Positions 16,732-25,223 of a DNA stretch of 64,000 nucleotides are shown one piece after another. The stretch is from CAZPQK01 sp964588695 (GTDB lineage: Bacteria > Krumholzibacteriota > Krumholzibacteriia > WVZY01 > JAKEHA01). The position numbers were made by a program, and so were the translations under genes. The stretch is taken from positions 248,001 to 312,000 of the forward strand of contig CAZPQK010000001.1 of assembly GCA_964588695.1 (NCBI GenBank), in the 5' to 3' direction. Position 1 is the stretch's first letter; every line of letters starts with the position of its first letter. The notes beneath the pieces are model-generated. The model was given only the letters and a program-made list of their open reading frames with translations, was not told where the DNA came from and did no database searches.

Positions 16732-18594
16732 TTAGCGGAGTGCGGCCTTGATCGTTTCGGCCAGACGAAGCGACACGCCGGGCACCATCGCAATCACTTC
16801 GGCGCTGGCCTTTTTGATACGCGCCACACTTCCGAATTCGGTCAACAGGCGTTGCTTTAGAACGGTACCGACACCGGGAATGTTGTCGAGTTCGGACCGC
16901 TTAAGTTTCTTGCTGCGGGTTTTCTTGTGATAGGTAATCGCAAATCGGTGCGCTTCGTCGCGAATACGTTCCAACAAAAACAGCGCCGGAACATTCCCCT
17001 CTAGCAAGAGTGGATCTCCCGTGTTGGGCAGATAGATACGTTCGCGACCCTTCTGTTTGCGCTGCTTTTCGTCGCGCACTTTGGCAATCCCGATCGTGTC
17101 GACTTCTTCGTGGCCCAGGCGCTTGAGAACGTCGACGGCAACGTTTAGTTGCCCCCGACCTCCGTCCACTACCAGCAGGTCGGGCAAGTCACCTTCCTTT
17201 GCACCCCGGGCTACGCGGCGCTCCAACACTTCGCGCATCATTCCGTAGTCGTTGGCACCCTTTACGGTGCGAATCTTAAACCGTCGGTATTGATTGCGCG
17301 ATGGTTCTCCGTCGATAAAACACACGCCCGAAGCCACCGCGTCGGTTCCCTGAATGTTGGAGATATCGAAGCATTCAATGCGGCGAGGAAACTGCGTCAA
17401 CTCAAGCAGGTCCTGGAGATCCTCAAGCAAGCTCTGGTTACGCTCAGACGCGCCGTCATCTTTGAGGGCTGCCATTGCGTTTTGTGTTGCCAGTTCGATC
17501 AGCTGGCGTCGCTCACCCCGTTGTGGTTGCACCACGGCAACTTTTCGCTTGGCTCGTTCGGCGAGCAACGCTTCCAGAGCTTCGGTGTCGCCCAATTCCT
17601 CGGACACAACGACCTCTTGCGCGACGGGCGCGCCTTGCTGGTAGTACTGGCTAACAAACGAAGCCAGGTGTTCGGCCGATTCCATCACTACGTTACGAAA
17701 CAAGAAGCTGTGTCCGTCGCTTACCTCTCCGCCGCGCACCGTAAGCACCTGGATCGCCATACGATCCCGCTCGCGATAAACAGCAAAAACGTCGCGCTGC
17801 GCCGCCTGAGGACTACTAATGCGCTGTCTTTCCAACACGCGCTGCACCGCGAACACCTGATCACGCGTCCGCCCGGCGGCTTCGTATTGGCGTTCGGCCG
17901 ACTGCAACGCCATTTTATCGCGCAGCTTTTTAAGCAGTTGGTCGCCGCGACCTTTAAGGAACATCGTTACCCGAGTTACGGTTTCGTTGTAATCCTGTGG
18001 GTCAATCTTCCCCACGCACGGCCCCGGACATCGCTTGATGTGGTAGTACAAGCACGGTCGAGTCCGCCGGACGAGTTCGGCGTCGGTGCAGGTTCTCATC
18101 GGGAACACGCGTCCCAGCGTCCGCAGGGTGCTTCGCACCGACCCCGCCGACGCGAACGGACCAAAGTAACGCGCGCCGTCGCGTTTGGGCCGACGGACCA
18201 CCGTGAGCCGTGGGTAGTCGTGACTGACGTTCAAACGCAAATGCACGTACGTCTTGTCGTCTTTGAGCACCACGTTGTAACGCGGGCGGTATTTTTTTAT
18301 GAGGTTGTTCTCCAGGATCAACGCTTCCTGTTCGGTCGCGGTGATCATGAAGTCGATGTCATGCGCGCGATTGATCAAAAACTGCACATGATAGCGTCCG
18401 TCGCCGCTGGCGCGAAGATAGCTACGCACTCGTGTACGCAGATCCTTGGCCTTACCCACGTACAGCATGTTCCCGCTCTCATCCTTGAACAGGTACACCC
18501 CGGGATCACGAGGGAGTCGCTCCACTTTTTCGCGTAGCGTGTCTTGATCGTTTTGGGTTGGGGTCACGGAGTCTCCAGTAGGGCGGCGCGTCAT
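16732..18594 (-). CDS. uvrC: Excinuclease ABC subunit C
   Basis: 620 residues. UvrC makes both incisions in nucleotide excision repair after UvrAB loads at a lesion. Domains in order: GIY-YIG nuclease at ~30-108 ('GVYLFKDESGNMLYVGKAKDL'), a Cys-rich segment ('CTDAELVRRTRPCLYYHIKRCPGPC'), the UVR helix (~200-235), an RNase H-like nuclease ('FDISNIQGTDAVASG', 'LLVVDGGRGQ') and tandem helix-hairpin-helix repeats at the end ('IPGVGTVLKQRLL', 'VPGVSLRLAETI'). The ATG at 18594 fits the family; 89 further codons upstream are open but belong to the divergent gene's antisense. A TATACT box 10 nt before the ATG and the lack of a ribosome site suggest a leaderless mRNA. Confidence 0.96.
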   Translation of the reverse strand: MTRRPTGDSVTPTQNDQDTLREKVERLPRDPGVYLFKDESGNMLYVGKAKDLRTRVRSYLRASGDGRYHVQFLINRAHDIDFMITATEQEALILENNLIKKYRPRYNVVLKDDKTYVHLRLNVSHDYPRLTVVRRPKRDGARYFGPFASAGSVRSTLRTLGRVFPMRTCTDAELVRRTRPCLYYHIKRCPGPCVGKIDPQDYNETVTRVTMFLKGRGDQLLKKLRDKMALQSAERQYEAAGRTRDQVFAVQRVLERQRISSPQAAQRDVFAVYRERDRMAIQVLTVRGGEVSDGHSFLFRNVVMESAEHLASFVSQYYQQGAPVAQEVVVSEELGDTEALEALLAERAKRKVAVVQPQRGERRQLIELATQNAMAALKDDGASERNQSLLEDLQDLLELTQFPRRIECFDISNIQGTDAVASGVCFIDGEPSRNQYRRFKIRTVKGANDYGMMREVLERRVARGAKEGDLPDLLVVDGGRGQLNVAVDVLKRLGHEEVDTIGIAKVRDEKQRKQKGRERIYLPNTGDPLLLEGNVPALFLLERIRDEAHRFAITYHKKTRSKKLKRSELDNIPGVGTVLKQRLLTEFGSVARIKKASAEVIAMVPGVSLRLAETIKAALR

Positions 18595-18604
18595 GGTCGT
18601 ATAC

Positions 18605-18612
18605 AGTATAAT
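18605..18612. promoter_or_regulatory. Overlapping divergent -10 boxes of uvrC and the BtuF-like gene
   Basis: TATAAT on plus (18607-18612) overlaps TATACT on minus (plus 18605-18610). The two ATGs are 9 and 10 nt away (18622 plus, 18594 minus). Neither gene has a Shine-Dalgarno site, and no clear -35 is seen for either. Confidence 0.5.
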
Positions 18613-18621
18613 ACGCGGATA

Positions 18622-19446
18622 ATGTCTTACCCACCGATAACCCTCCAAGATGACACCGGCACAGAAGTGGCGCTGCCCGGGATTCCGCGGCGGATTGTGT
18701 CGTTGGTGCCTAGCCTTACCGAGACGTTGTTCGACCTTGGCGCGGGCGAACGGGTCGTAGGAATTACCCGCTGGTGCGTGCACCCGCGGGATGCTCTTGC
18801 CGACATCCCGGTTATCGGCGGCACCAAGGATCCCTCGATCCGACGCATCGCGGAGTTGCATCCCGACTTAATCATCGCCAACCAGGAAGAAAACCGCGAA
18901 CGCCATGTGACCGCGTTGCGCGAAATTGCTCCCGTCTTTGTGACTTATCCGCGCACCGTTAACGGCGCGTTGAAAACGATTCGCGATCTCGCGCATTTAA
19001 CCGGCTCGCCGGACGCGGCTTCGCCGATCGTTTTGAACTGCGAGTCGCTGCTTGCGCGGGCGGACCGGCTTGCGCAACGGTTTTCGACCGCGACGATGAT
19101 TTGGTTCGAGCCGTGGATGGCTGTCGGGCCTGACACCTACGTAAGCGAGTTGCTAACCCGCTGCGGCTTTACCAATGTGTTTGTTGCTTCCGAAGGTCGC
19201 TATCCCGAAACCACACTCGCCAGCCTGATCGAACGTCGGCCCGATGTGATCTTACTTCCCGACGAACCATTCGAGTTCGTCGAGTCTCATCGCGACCAGA
19301 TCACAAGGGCGTTCGCCGCCGCCGGTCAACGCCCAAACGTGTTCCTGCTGGACGGCAGCTACCTGACGTGGTTCGGTAGCCGGACACGCCACGCGTTGCG
19401 ATATCTGGTGGATTTGGGCGAAAATCGGCTCGCAAATCCTATATAA
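18622..19446 (+). CDS. BtuF-like cobalamin/metal-chelate binding protein without signal peptide
   Basis: 275 residues of the helical-backbone periplasmic-binding fold: 'PRRIVSLVPSLTETLFDLGAGERVVGIT', 'HPDLIIANQEEN', and a C-terminal 'VFLLDGSYLTWFGSRT'. Homologues bind vitamin B12 or iron chelates for an ABC importer. Here there is no signal peptide or lipobox, and no btuC/btuD neighbours, so it may work in the cytosol or be a stand-alone corrinoid-binding protein, as seen in other bacteria. It is divergent from uvrC with overlapping promoters. Confidence 0.8.
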   Translation: MSYPPITLQDDTGTEVALPGIPRRIVSLVPSLTETLFDLGAGERVVGITRWCVHPRDALADIPVIGGTKDPSIRRIAELHPDLIIANQEENRERHVTALREIAPVFVTYPRTVNGALKTIRDLAHLTGSPDAASPIVLNCESLLARADRLAQRFSTATMIWFEPWMAVGPDTYVSELLTRCGFTNVFVASEGRYPETTLASLIERRPDVILLPDEPFEFVESHRDQITRAFAAAGQRPNVFLLDGSYLTWFGSRTRHALRYLVDLGENRLANPI

Positions 19447-19548
19447 GCGTATATTATTGCTAGCGATAGGCTTGATTGCGGAGTCACGCTGGCCAACTGT
19501 CGGCCTGCCCGCCCCGCTTCGTAACTTATTTAATTACAAGGCATTATA

Positions 19549-20637
19549 ATGTTCAACGTTCCCGTTCGCAATCGCAGACAGGTCATGGTTGGAGATGTCG
19601 CCGTCGGCGGCGACGCGCCCATCTCGGTACAGTCAATGGCCACCACACCAACCACCGACGTTAAGGCTACGGTTGACGAGATCAAGCGGATGGAGGATGC
19701 CGGTGTCGACATTGCGCGTGTCAGCGTACCCGACATCGAAAGCGTTCGTGCCGTTGAAAAAATTGTGCGGCAGATTAACGTCCCGCTGGTCGCTGACATC
19801 CACTTTAACTACCGCATGGCGCTGGAAGTAGCGGGAACTGGAATCGCAAAACTGCGAATAAACCCGGGCAACATTGGCGACAGCGATCGCGTGGCCGCTG
19901 TGGTGGAAAAGGCCAAGGCGTACGACCTGCCAATTCGCATCGGTGTAAACGCGGGTTCGTTGGAGCGGGACCTTCTGGAAAAGTATGGGTTCCCAACCGC
20001 GGATGCGATGGTGGAGAGTGCGCGACGACACGTGGGGATTCTCGAAGCCCACGACTTTCATAACATCATCGTGTCGATGAAAGCGTCGCACGTCCCGCTG
20101 GCGGTTGCCGCTTACCGCAAATGGGCCCAAGAAACTTCGTATCCCATCCACATTGGCATTACCGAATCCGGCCCGGGCGCGAGTGGAACCGTGTACTCGT
20201 CGGTGGGACTTGGAATTCTTGTAGCCGAAGGCATCGGGGACACCATGCGCGTGTCGCTGACGGCCGATGTGGTCGACGAAGTGAAAGTCGGAAAGAAGAT
20301 TCTGCAATCGCTGGGAATTCAAGCCAACGCACCGCGAGTCATTTCCTGTCCCACCTGTGCGCGCAATCGCCTTGATTTGGTGACCATTGCCGAGGAAGTC
20401 GAGCGGCGCACTGCCGACTTGCGCGTTCCCGTAAACATCGCGGTGATGGGGTGCGCGGTTAACGGACCAGGCGAAGCCGCCGGTGCCGACTTTGGTATTG
20501 CGGGTGGCGACGGCGAAGGCTTGATTTATATCGGCGGAGAGATCGCCCGCAAAGTAAAAGAAGAAGAGATGGTCGACGAGTTGGAAAAGGAAATTCGCTC
20601 GTGGATCGCATCCCAGGCCGAGCAGCCTCAGCGCTAG
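19549..20637 (+). CDS. ispG: 4-hydroxy-3-methylbut-2-enyl diphosphate synthase
   Basis: 362 residues. IspG makes HMBPP from MEcPP, the penultimate MEP-pathway step. The TIM-barrel half starts 'VMVGDVAVGGDAPISVQSM', and the [4Fe-4S] ligands are in 'SCPTCARNR' and 'GCAVNGPGEA'. The ATG has AAGG seven nt upstream. nadA follows after 34 nt, so two [4Fe-4S] enzymes may share a transcript. The 102 bases before this gene show no convincing promoter. Confidence 0.96.
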   Translation: MFNVPVRNRRQVMVGDVAVGGDAPISVQSMATTPTTDVKATVDEIKRMEDAGVDIARVSVPDIESVRAVEKIVRQINVPLVADIHFNYRMALEVAGTGIAKLRINPGNIGDSDRVAAVVEKAKAYDLPIRIGVNAGSLERDLLEKYGFPTADAMVESARRHVGILEAHDFHNIIVSMKASHVPLAVAAYRKWAQETSYPIHIGITESGPGASGTVYSSVGLGILVAEGIGDTMRVSLTADVVDEVKVGKKILQSLGIQANAPRVISCPTCARNRLDLVTIAEEVERRTADLRVPVNIAVMGCAVNGPGEAAGADFGIAGGDGEGLIYIGGEIARKVKEEEMVDELEKEIRSWIASQAEQPQR

Positions 20638-20671
20638 TCTCCCACCCCGGACCTTCAGAACAGGAAGCAAT

Positions 20672-21727
20672 GTGAGTATTTCTGCGGCAACCGTTGAAGA
20701 AACCTACGACTTAATGTTGGAAAAGCTGTCGCAGGTTGTCCCCGACTTTGAGCTTAAGTACAAGGCCGAGCTGGTCCACGAGATCAACGCCCTTAAGGCC
20801 AAACGCGGTGCGGTGATCCTGGGGCACAACTACATGGAACCGGCTTTGTACCACACCGTCCCCGACATAGTCGGCGACTCGCTCGAACTTGCCCGTGCCG
20901 CCGCAGAAACTAAGGCCGACCCCATTGTGTTCTGTGGAGTTCGGTTTATGGCCGAGACGGCGAAGATTCTCAACCCCGATCGCAAGGTGCTACTGCCAGC
21001 AAAAGTCGCGGGCTGTTCGCTGGCATCAAGCATCACCGCCGAAGACGTTCGCGAGTTGCGGCGCCGCTATCCGGGCGTGCCGGTAGTGACCTACATCAAC
21101 ACCTACGCCGACGTCAAAGCCGAAACCGACATCTGCTGTACATCCGGCAACGCCGCGCGGATTGTCGAACAGCTAGAAACCGACCAGGTGATTTTCATCC
21201 CCGATGAGTATCTGGCCCAGAACGTCGCTAAGGAGACCGGCAAGACGCTAATCGTTCCATCCCGCGGCCCGAAGCCAGCATCGGCAAGCAATGAGCAGGT
21301 AAAGTTCGAAATGATCGGGTGGCACGGACGGTGCGAAGTCCACGAGAAGTTTACCGTTGCCGACATCGAGAACGTTCGCAAACAGTTCCCCGACGTCGTT
21401 GTGCTTGCGCATCCCGAGTGTAGTGGCGAAGTGGTGGAAGCCGCGGACTTTTCTGGGAGCACATCGAAGATGATCCAGTACGTTCGCGACGCCAAAGCGC
21501 CGCGCTACCTTCTGCTGACCGAATGCAGCATGGGCGACAATATTGCTGCCGAAAACAAAGACAAAGAGATGGTGCGACTGTGCAGCGTTCGTTGCCCTCA
21601 CATGAACGAAATCACACTGGAAGACACTCGCGACGCACTTCTCCACGACCGGTACGTAATCGAAGTACCGGAGGACATTCGGATTCGCGCGAAGCGCTCG
21701 CTGGACCGCATGCTGGAGATGTCGTAG
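20672..21727 (+). CDS. nadA: Quinolinate synthase A
   Basis: 351 residues. NadA condenses iminoaspartate with DHAP to quinolinate in NAD synthesis and needs a [4Fe-4S] cluster. Typical motifs are 'VILGHNYMEPALYHTVPDIVGDSLELA', 'VFCGVRFMAETAKIL', 'AHPECSGEVVEAADFSGST' and 'TECSMGDNI'. The cluster Cys residues in 'FCGVRF', 'PECSG' and the C-terminal 'CPHMNEI' region are present. The start is GTG behind AGGAAG. The gene ends at a strong terminator. No nadB or nadC is adjacent. Confidence 0.96.
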   Translation: MSISAATVEETYDLMLEKLSQVVPDFELKYKAELVHEINALKAKRGAVILGHNYMEPALYHTVPDIVGDSLELARAAAETKADPIVFCGVRFMAETAKILNPDRKVLLPAKVAGCSLASSITAEDVRELRRRYPGVPVVTYINTYADVKAETDICCTSGNAARIVEQLETDQVIFIPDEYLAQNVAKETGKTLIVPSRGPKPASASNEQVKFEMIGWHGRCEVHEKFTVADIENVRKQFPDVVVLAHPECSGEVVEAADFSGSTSKMIQYVRDAKAPRYLLLTECSMGDNIAAENKDKEMVRLCSVRCPHMNEITLEDTRDALLHDRYVIEVPEDIRIRAKRSLDRMLEMS

Positions 21728-21754
21728 CACCGTTCACTATCCGCATCAAACGCG

Positions 21755-21790
21755 AAAAGGCCCCGACCAATTTGGCCGGGGCCTTTTCTT
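21755..21790 (+). terminator. Intrinsic terminator of ispG-nadA
   Basis: A perfect 11-bp stem (21755-21765 with 21777-21787) starts with AAAA and ends in TTTTCTTTT. It serves nadA on plus and probably the convergent pilin gene too. Confidence 0.88.
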
Positions 21791-21834
21791 TTGCAATGCT
21801 CAGAACCATGTGGTTCTGGAGTCTGTCGCTCGCC

Positions 21835-22230
21835 TTAGGGCACCACGCGGATCTTTTGATCGGCGGGGTAGACCGCAGCGAAGCTGTTGTCACTGGACTG
21901 ATGCTTCAGTTCCAGATCAAGGGCGTCGTCGCCACCCACTACAACCGGCTGAAACGTTTGCCACGAAACACCCGGTGAAAGCTCGTAGCCACTAATCGCT
22001 TGGAAAGTGGCAAGGTCGGGCGGTAACTGCTCGTTCTGAATGTTGTAGTCCTCGATGAAAACCATCGCGTTACGCAAGTCGCTCTTAACGCTGGCGTCGT
22101 AGGACTTGGCTCGTGCCGAGTAGTAGTTGGCGGCCCCGATTGCAGCCAGAATACCAATCACTACAACCACGATCATCAGTTCGATCAGGGTAAACCCGCG
22201 CTGTTCGCGTCGCTTCCCATTCTTTCTCAT
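21835..22230 (-). CDS. Type IV prepilin-like / type II pseudopilin
   Basis: 131 residues with a class III prepilin signal: a short basic leader, cleavage after G12 ('RG-FTLIELMIVVVVIGILAAI') and the conserved Glu at mature position 5. The hydrophobic N-terminal helix continues to residue ~35. The C-terminal ~90 residues form a small globular domain. It would need a prepilin peptidase and an assembly ATPase, none of which is in this window. It could be a major pilin or a GspG-like pseudopilin. A GGATGG site precedes the ATG. Confidence 0.88.
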   Translation of the reverse strand: MRKNGKRREQRGFTLIELMIVVVVIGILAAIGAANYYSARAKSYDASVKSDLRNAMVFIEDYNIQNEQLPPDLATFQAISGYELSPGVSWQTFQPVVVGGDDALDLELKHQSSDNSFAAVYPADQKIRVVP

Positions 22231-22318
22231 GATTTACCATCCTGCAAGGGTCAGGGGCGCCGGGGCGCACCACTCCTTTAGAGTCATTCGCTTTGGCAAA
22301 GCAGCATCTATGCCACCG

Positions 22319-22348
22319 TTGCGATCGACTCGCAACCGCAGCTATACT
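22319..22348 (+). promoter_or_regulatory. Promoter of the PaiB-like gene
   Basis: TTGCGA (22319-22324), an 18-nt spacer and TATACT (22343-22348), about 75 nt before the ATG at 22426. Confidence 0.5.
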
Positions 22349-22425
22349 TAACCCGTTGCGTCGCGTTGTTCCTCGCAATTGTCACCTCGCCGCCTAATCT
22401 TGAGCCTAGGATTGTCCAACTTCGC

Positions 22426-23043
22426 ATGTACACGCCACGTCACAATCGCATTGAAAAGCAAAGTCAGTTACATCAACTCATTTGCGACTACAACTTCGCC
22501 GCATTGGTCACCTGGCGGGATTCGGCGCAGGTTACCTACCTTCCATTCCTTCTCGATTCCAATCGCGGTCCGCACGGGACGTTGGTGTCGCACATGGCTC
22601 GCGCCAACCCTCATTGGCAAACCTTTGCCGACGGCGCCGAGGCGATGGTTATGTTCAATGGTCCGCACGCTTACATTACGCCCGCGTGGTATCAAAACCA
22701 GCAGACGGTGCCGACATGGAACTACATGGTGGTTCATGCGTTCGGGCGACCGCGTTTGATTGAAGACGAAACGACGTTACGGGAAATGCTCGACCGCCTG
22801 GTACGCGAAAGCGAAGCGACCCGCCAGTCGCCGTGGAATCGAAATGAGGAGACGGAGGTCACAGGTAAACTGCTGCCGGGAATCGTGGGGTTTGAGATTC
22901 CTATCGATCGGCTAGACGGAAAGTTCAAGCTTAGCCAGAACCGATCGGCCGAAGATCGCGCCGGAGTAATTGCTGGCCTGGCAGGATCGGACCACTCCAG
23001 CGATCACGAACTAGCCCGGCAAATGCGGGAACTGGACGACTAA
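22426..23043 (+). CDS. FMN-binding PaiB-like protein
   Basis: 205 residues of the FMN-binding negative transcriptional regulator (PaiB) family with a split-barrel flavin fold: 'AALVTWRDSAQVTYLPFLLD', 'HMARANPHW', 'VMFNGPHAYITPAWY' and 'VPTWNYMVVHAFG'. 'KLLPGIVGFEIPIDRLDGKFKLSQNR' closes the domain. Members are named after a Bacillus regulator of protease genes, but DNA binding is unproven for most. The ATG at 22426 begins the conserved 'MYTPRH'. The stop overlaps the convergent MBL-fold gene by four bases. Confidence 0.88.
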   Translation: MYTPRHNRIEKQSQLHQLICDYNFAALVTWRDSAQVTYLPFLLDSNRGPHGTLVSHMARANPHWQTFADGAEAMVMFNGPHAYITPAWYQNQQTVPTWNYMVVHAFGRPRLIEDETTLREMLDRLVRESEATRQSPWNRNEETEVTGKLLPGIVGFEIPIDRLDGKFKLSQNRSAEDRAGVIAGLAGSDHSSDHELARQMRELDD

Positions 23044-23786
23044 CGCTCGAAACTTTCGCCTTCGGCGAGCAAAATTAGCTTCTTTTCGTAGATGGTCAGC
23101 TCAATCTTCTCGCGAAACTCGTCAATGGGTTCGGTGTAGTGATCGAAGGTAGAATGGTGCAAAGGCAGAACTCGGTTTGGCCGCATCCGATACACAAACT
23201 GCATCGCTTCTTTACTGTCGGCGCTTACCGGCGCGTCGGAAGTCCCTTCACCGCCCAGGTACGGAAACAACCAATCCACATAACCGTGACGTTTCTGCAC
23301 CTGGCGAATTGCGTCCGACATTAGCGTGTCCCCGGTGAGGTAAAATGTAAACGCGTCTTCGCCTTCGCCGCATTGCACGTGATATCCGTTGCCTACCGGC
23401 CGGCCGACTATGGGCTGCTGATCATCATCCGCGTGAGCAGGAGTGGCGGTCACGGTTAACTTCACTCCGTCGCGTTCGGCAGCCCAGGCTTCGTGCCAGG
23501 CCAGCGGTTTGGCGGGATGCCCGCCGGGAAGTTGCACCGAGTTAACGGGAACAATCACCGGAGCATTGCCAGCGGCGGTCAGCCCGGCGGCGTCGACATG
23601 GTCGGGCGCCACTCGCGTAATCAAAGTAACGTCGATGTTGTTCGACGGGACGAGTGCGGGAGTCCGCCGCGCTATCGTGCGGCCGTCCATGTCGATGACG
23701 TCACCCAATACTGGGTCGATCAAGACTCGAAACCCTTTGGCCTCCACAACTGCTGTGGGGCCACCGATCCACGTCACTTTTGCCAT
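23040..23786 (-). CDS. UlaG-like MBL-fold protein with altered metal motif
   Basis: 248 residues with the metallo-beta-lactamase fold: 'VTWIGGPTAVVEAKGFRVLIDPVL', 'ATPAHAD', 'YLTGDT' and 'VLPLHHSTFDHY'. In active UlaG-like hydrolases the second strand ends in S/T-H-x-H-x-D-H. Here the corresponding segment is 'ITRVAPDHVD', so the first two histidines are Arg and Ala while D-H-x-D remains. This may leave a single metal or change the reaction. It is the last gene of the minus run that starts at the P1 peptidase. There is no ribosome site before its ATG. Confidence 0.8.
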   Translation of the reverse strand: MAKVTWIGGPTAVVEAKGFRVLIDPVLGDVIDMDGRTIARRTPALVPSNNIDVTLITRVAPDHVDAAGLTAAGNAPVIVPVNSVQLPGGHPAKPLAWHEAWAAERDGVKLTVTATPAHADDDQQPIVGRPVGNGYHVQCGEGEDAFTFYLTGDTLMSDAIRQVQKRHGYVDWLFPYLGGEGTSDAPVSADSKEAMQFVYRMRPNRVLPLHHSTFDHYTEPIDEFREKIELTIYEKKLILLAEGESFER

Positions 23787-23827
23787 AATACGTTGCTTGT
23801 ACTTTCGATGTTAATCGTTAAACCCTG

Positions 23828-24283
23828 TTACTTGATCGGCCACAGCAACTCTGTGCGCAGTGAAACCGGAGGAACTTCGCCCGGGTCATCCCAGTACACT
23901 TCCCACTGCAATCCATTTGACTCATGGTTGTTCTCTTTAATCCACGCGTCAATCGCATCGTGCGCGTCGGGAAGCTTGTCGTAGGGACCGATGTGATCGG
24001 TACACGCGACCAGACCGCCGGGAAGTTCGCCCGGTTCGACCCGGCCATCGCCGTCGATCGTAGCTTTCACTGGGAAACCTGCCTCCAGTTCCACAGCGGT
24101 ATCCGCGAATCCATGAAAGCGCGTAAACGGCGGCCCGACTGCATCTGCACCCTGTTGCTTAAGGTAGCCCCACACTTCGGGAATGATCTGGCGCAACGTC
24201 CCGCCGATCTCTGCGGGCGCGCAGGTCGTGCGGATCGAAGCAATCGCTTGCGGTTCGATTGTCCTGGTGGAGATCTTGTACAT
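23828..24283 (-). CDS. GyrI-like / AraC effector-binding domain protein
   Basis: 151 residues, a stand-alone SHS2-type small-molecule-binding domain: 'IEPQAIASIRTTCAPAEIGGTLRQIIPEVWGYL', 'VELEAGFPV', 'GGLVACTDHIGPYDKLPDAHDAIDAWI' and 'EVYWDDPGEVP'. Relatives bind drugs or other hydrophobic ligands, or act as sensors when fused to AraC-type regulators. No DNA-binding domain is present here. The ribosome site GGAG lies four nt before the ATG. Confidence 0.85.
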   Translation of the reverse strand: MYKISTRTIEPQAIASIRTTCAPAEIGGTLRQIIPEVWGYLKQQGADAVGPPFTRFHGFADTAVELEAGFPVKATIDGDGRVEPGELPGGLVACTDHIGPYDKLPDAHDAIDAWIKENNHESNGLQWEVYWDDPGEVPPVSLRTELLWPIK

Positions 24284-24318
24284 GGGTCTCCTTTCGCGAG
24301 TCGTCGCGACGCGTTGGA

Positions 24319-24654
24319 TTAGTCAGAAGGTTCGCTCGGGCGTCGTCGGAACGGCCGCGAGAGCAAACGCATAATTAGTTTTTCTTTTTCCCAGAAAAAA
24401 CGCCACTGTCCCAGTAGCGAGCCAATCGCGAGCAGAATCACCTGGTAAAGCGGGAAGATAATGACAACTTTTAACGTCCACTTCAACCATCGGGGTGCCT
24501 CATCCGAGACGAATAAACCTAAGACTGGCCCTGTAACTCTTACGATTGCCAGGCCGGTAAGCGTGAACGTTAACAGAATAGCGATGACACCCCAAGTATC
24601 AACCCCATAGCGCTCGCGCATGCGCTGCATCAGCGAAGGCGAAGCGCTACTCAC
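24319..24654 (-). CDS. DUF6787-like membrane protein
   Basis: 111 residues with two hydrophobic segments (~22-48 and ~60-85) and the closing motif 'LLGQWRFFWEKEK', which resembles the small membrane family DUF6787. The basic C-terminus (RRRPSEPSD) should be cytosolic. Its ATG overlaps the stop of tag (ATGA), so the two are translationally coupled. The function is not known. Confidence 0.65.
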   Translation of the reverse strand: MSSASPSLMQRMRERYGVDTWGVIAILLTFTLTGLAIVRVTGPVLGLFVSDEAPRWLKWTLKVVIIFPLYQVILLAIGSLLGQWRFFWEKEKLIMRLLSRPFRRRPSEPSD

Positions 24655-25223
24655 CGCAACTCCCGGTGTCGAAAGCAGTCGGTAGTGTGGTCGTTTACCA
24701 TGCCGGTTGCTTGCATGAAAGCGTAACAGATGGTGCTACCCACGAATCGGAAACCTTCCCTTTTTAGCGCCTTGCTCATCGCATCGGATTCGGCGGTCGA
24801 TGCAGGTACGTCCCGTAGCGTCTTAAACCGATTCTGGATTGGCCGGTGGTCGACGAACTGCCAAATGTATTCCGAAAAACTACCGAACTCTTTTTTCAGG
24901 CGCAAGAACGCTTGTGCGTTGGTCACTGTCGATTCAACCTTAAGTCGATTACGCACGATCCCTTCGTTGTTTAACAGCGCCGCAACCTTTCGTTTGTCGT
25001 AGGCAGCAACCTTAGTAGGACTAAAGCGATCGAACGCTTTGCGATAGTTGGCCCGCTTACGCAAGATCGTGATCCAACTAAGGCCGGCCTGCGCGCCCTC
25101 CAAAGTAAGCATTTCAAACAGCTTGCGGTCGTCGAAGACCGGAACTCCCCACTCGTCGTCGTGATACTTAACGTACAGCGGATCTTCACCGCACCATTTG
25201 CATCGTTTAACTGGCTTATTCAT
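24651..25223 (-). CDS. tag: DNA-3-methyladenine glycosylase I
   Basis: 190 residues. Tag excises 3-methyladenine from alkylated DNA. Family motifs: 'RCKWCG', 'YHDDEWGVPVFDDRKLFEML', 'GLSWITILRKR' and 'TTDCFRH', with the zinc ligands Cys/His at the N-terminus and 'NDHTTDC' at the C-terminus. Its start overlaps the upstream P1 peptidase stop by eight bases. Together with ogt and uvrC this gives three DNA-damage repair genes in the window, but they are not co-transcribed. Confidence 0.95.
   Translation of the reverse strand: MNKPVKRCKWCGEDPLYVKYHDDEWGVPVFDDRKLFEMLTLEGAQAGLSWITILRKRANYRKAFDRFSPTKVAAYDKRKVAALLNNEGIVRNRLKVESTVTNAQAFLRLKKEFGSFSEYIWQFVDHRPIQNRFKTLRDVPASTAESDAMSKALKREGFRFVGSTICYAFMQATGMVNDHTTDCFRHRELR

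Noticed and set aside
17149..18537. 462-codon plus-strand open frame
   Set aside because: It lies wholly antisense to uvrC, whose domains are unmistakable; the encoded protein has no recognisable family, no ribosome site and atypical His/Arg-rich composition.
18595..18861. N-terminal extension of uvrC
   Set aside because: Open frame runs through the divergent BtuF-like gene; UvrC begins near the GIY-YIG domain from the ATG at 18594.
19633..20670. 345-codon minus-strand open frame
   Set aside because: Antisense to ispG; no family features, and explained by the codon pattern of ispG.
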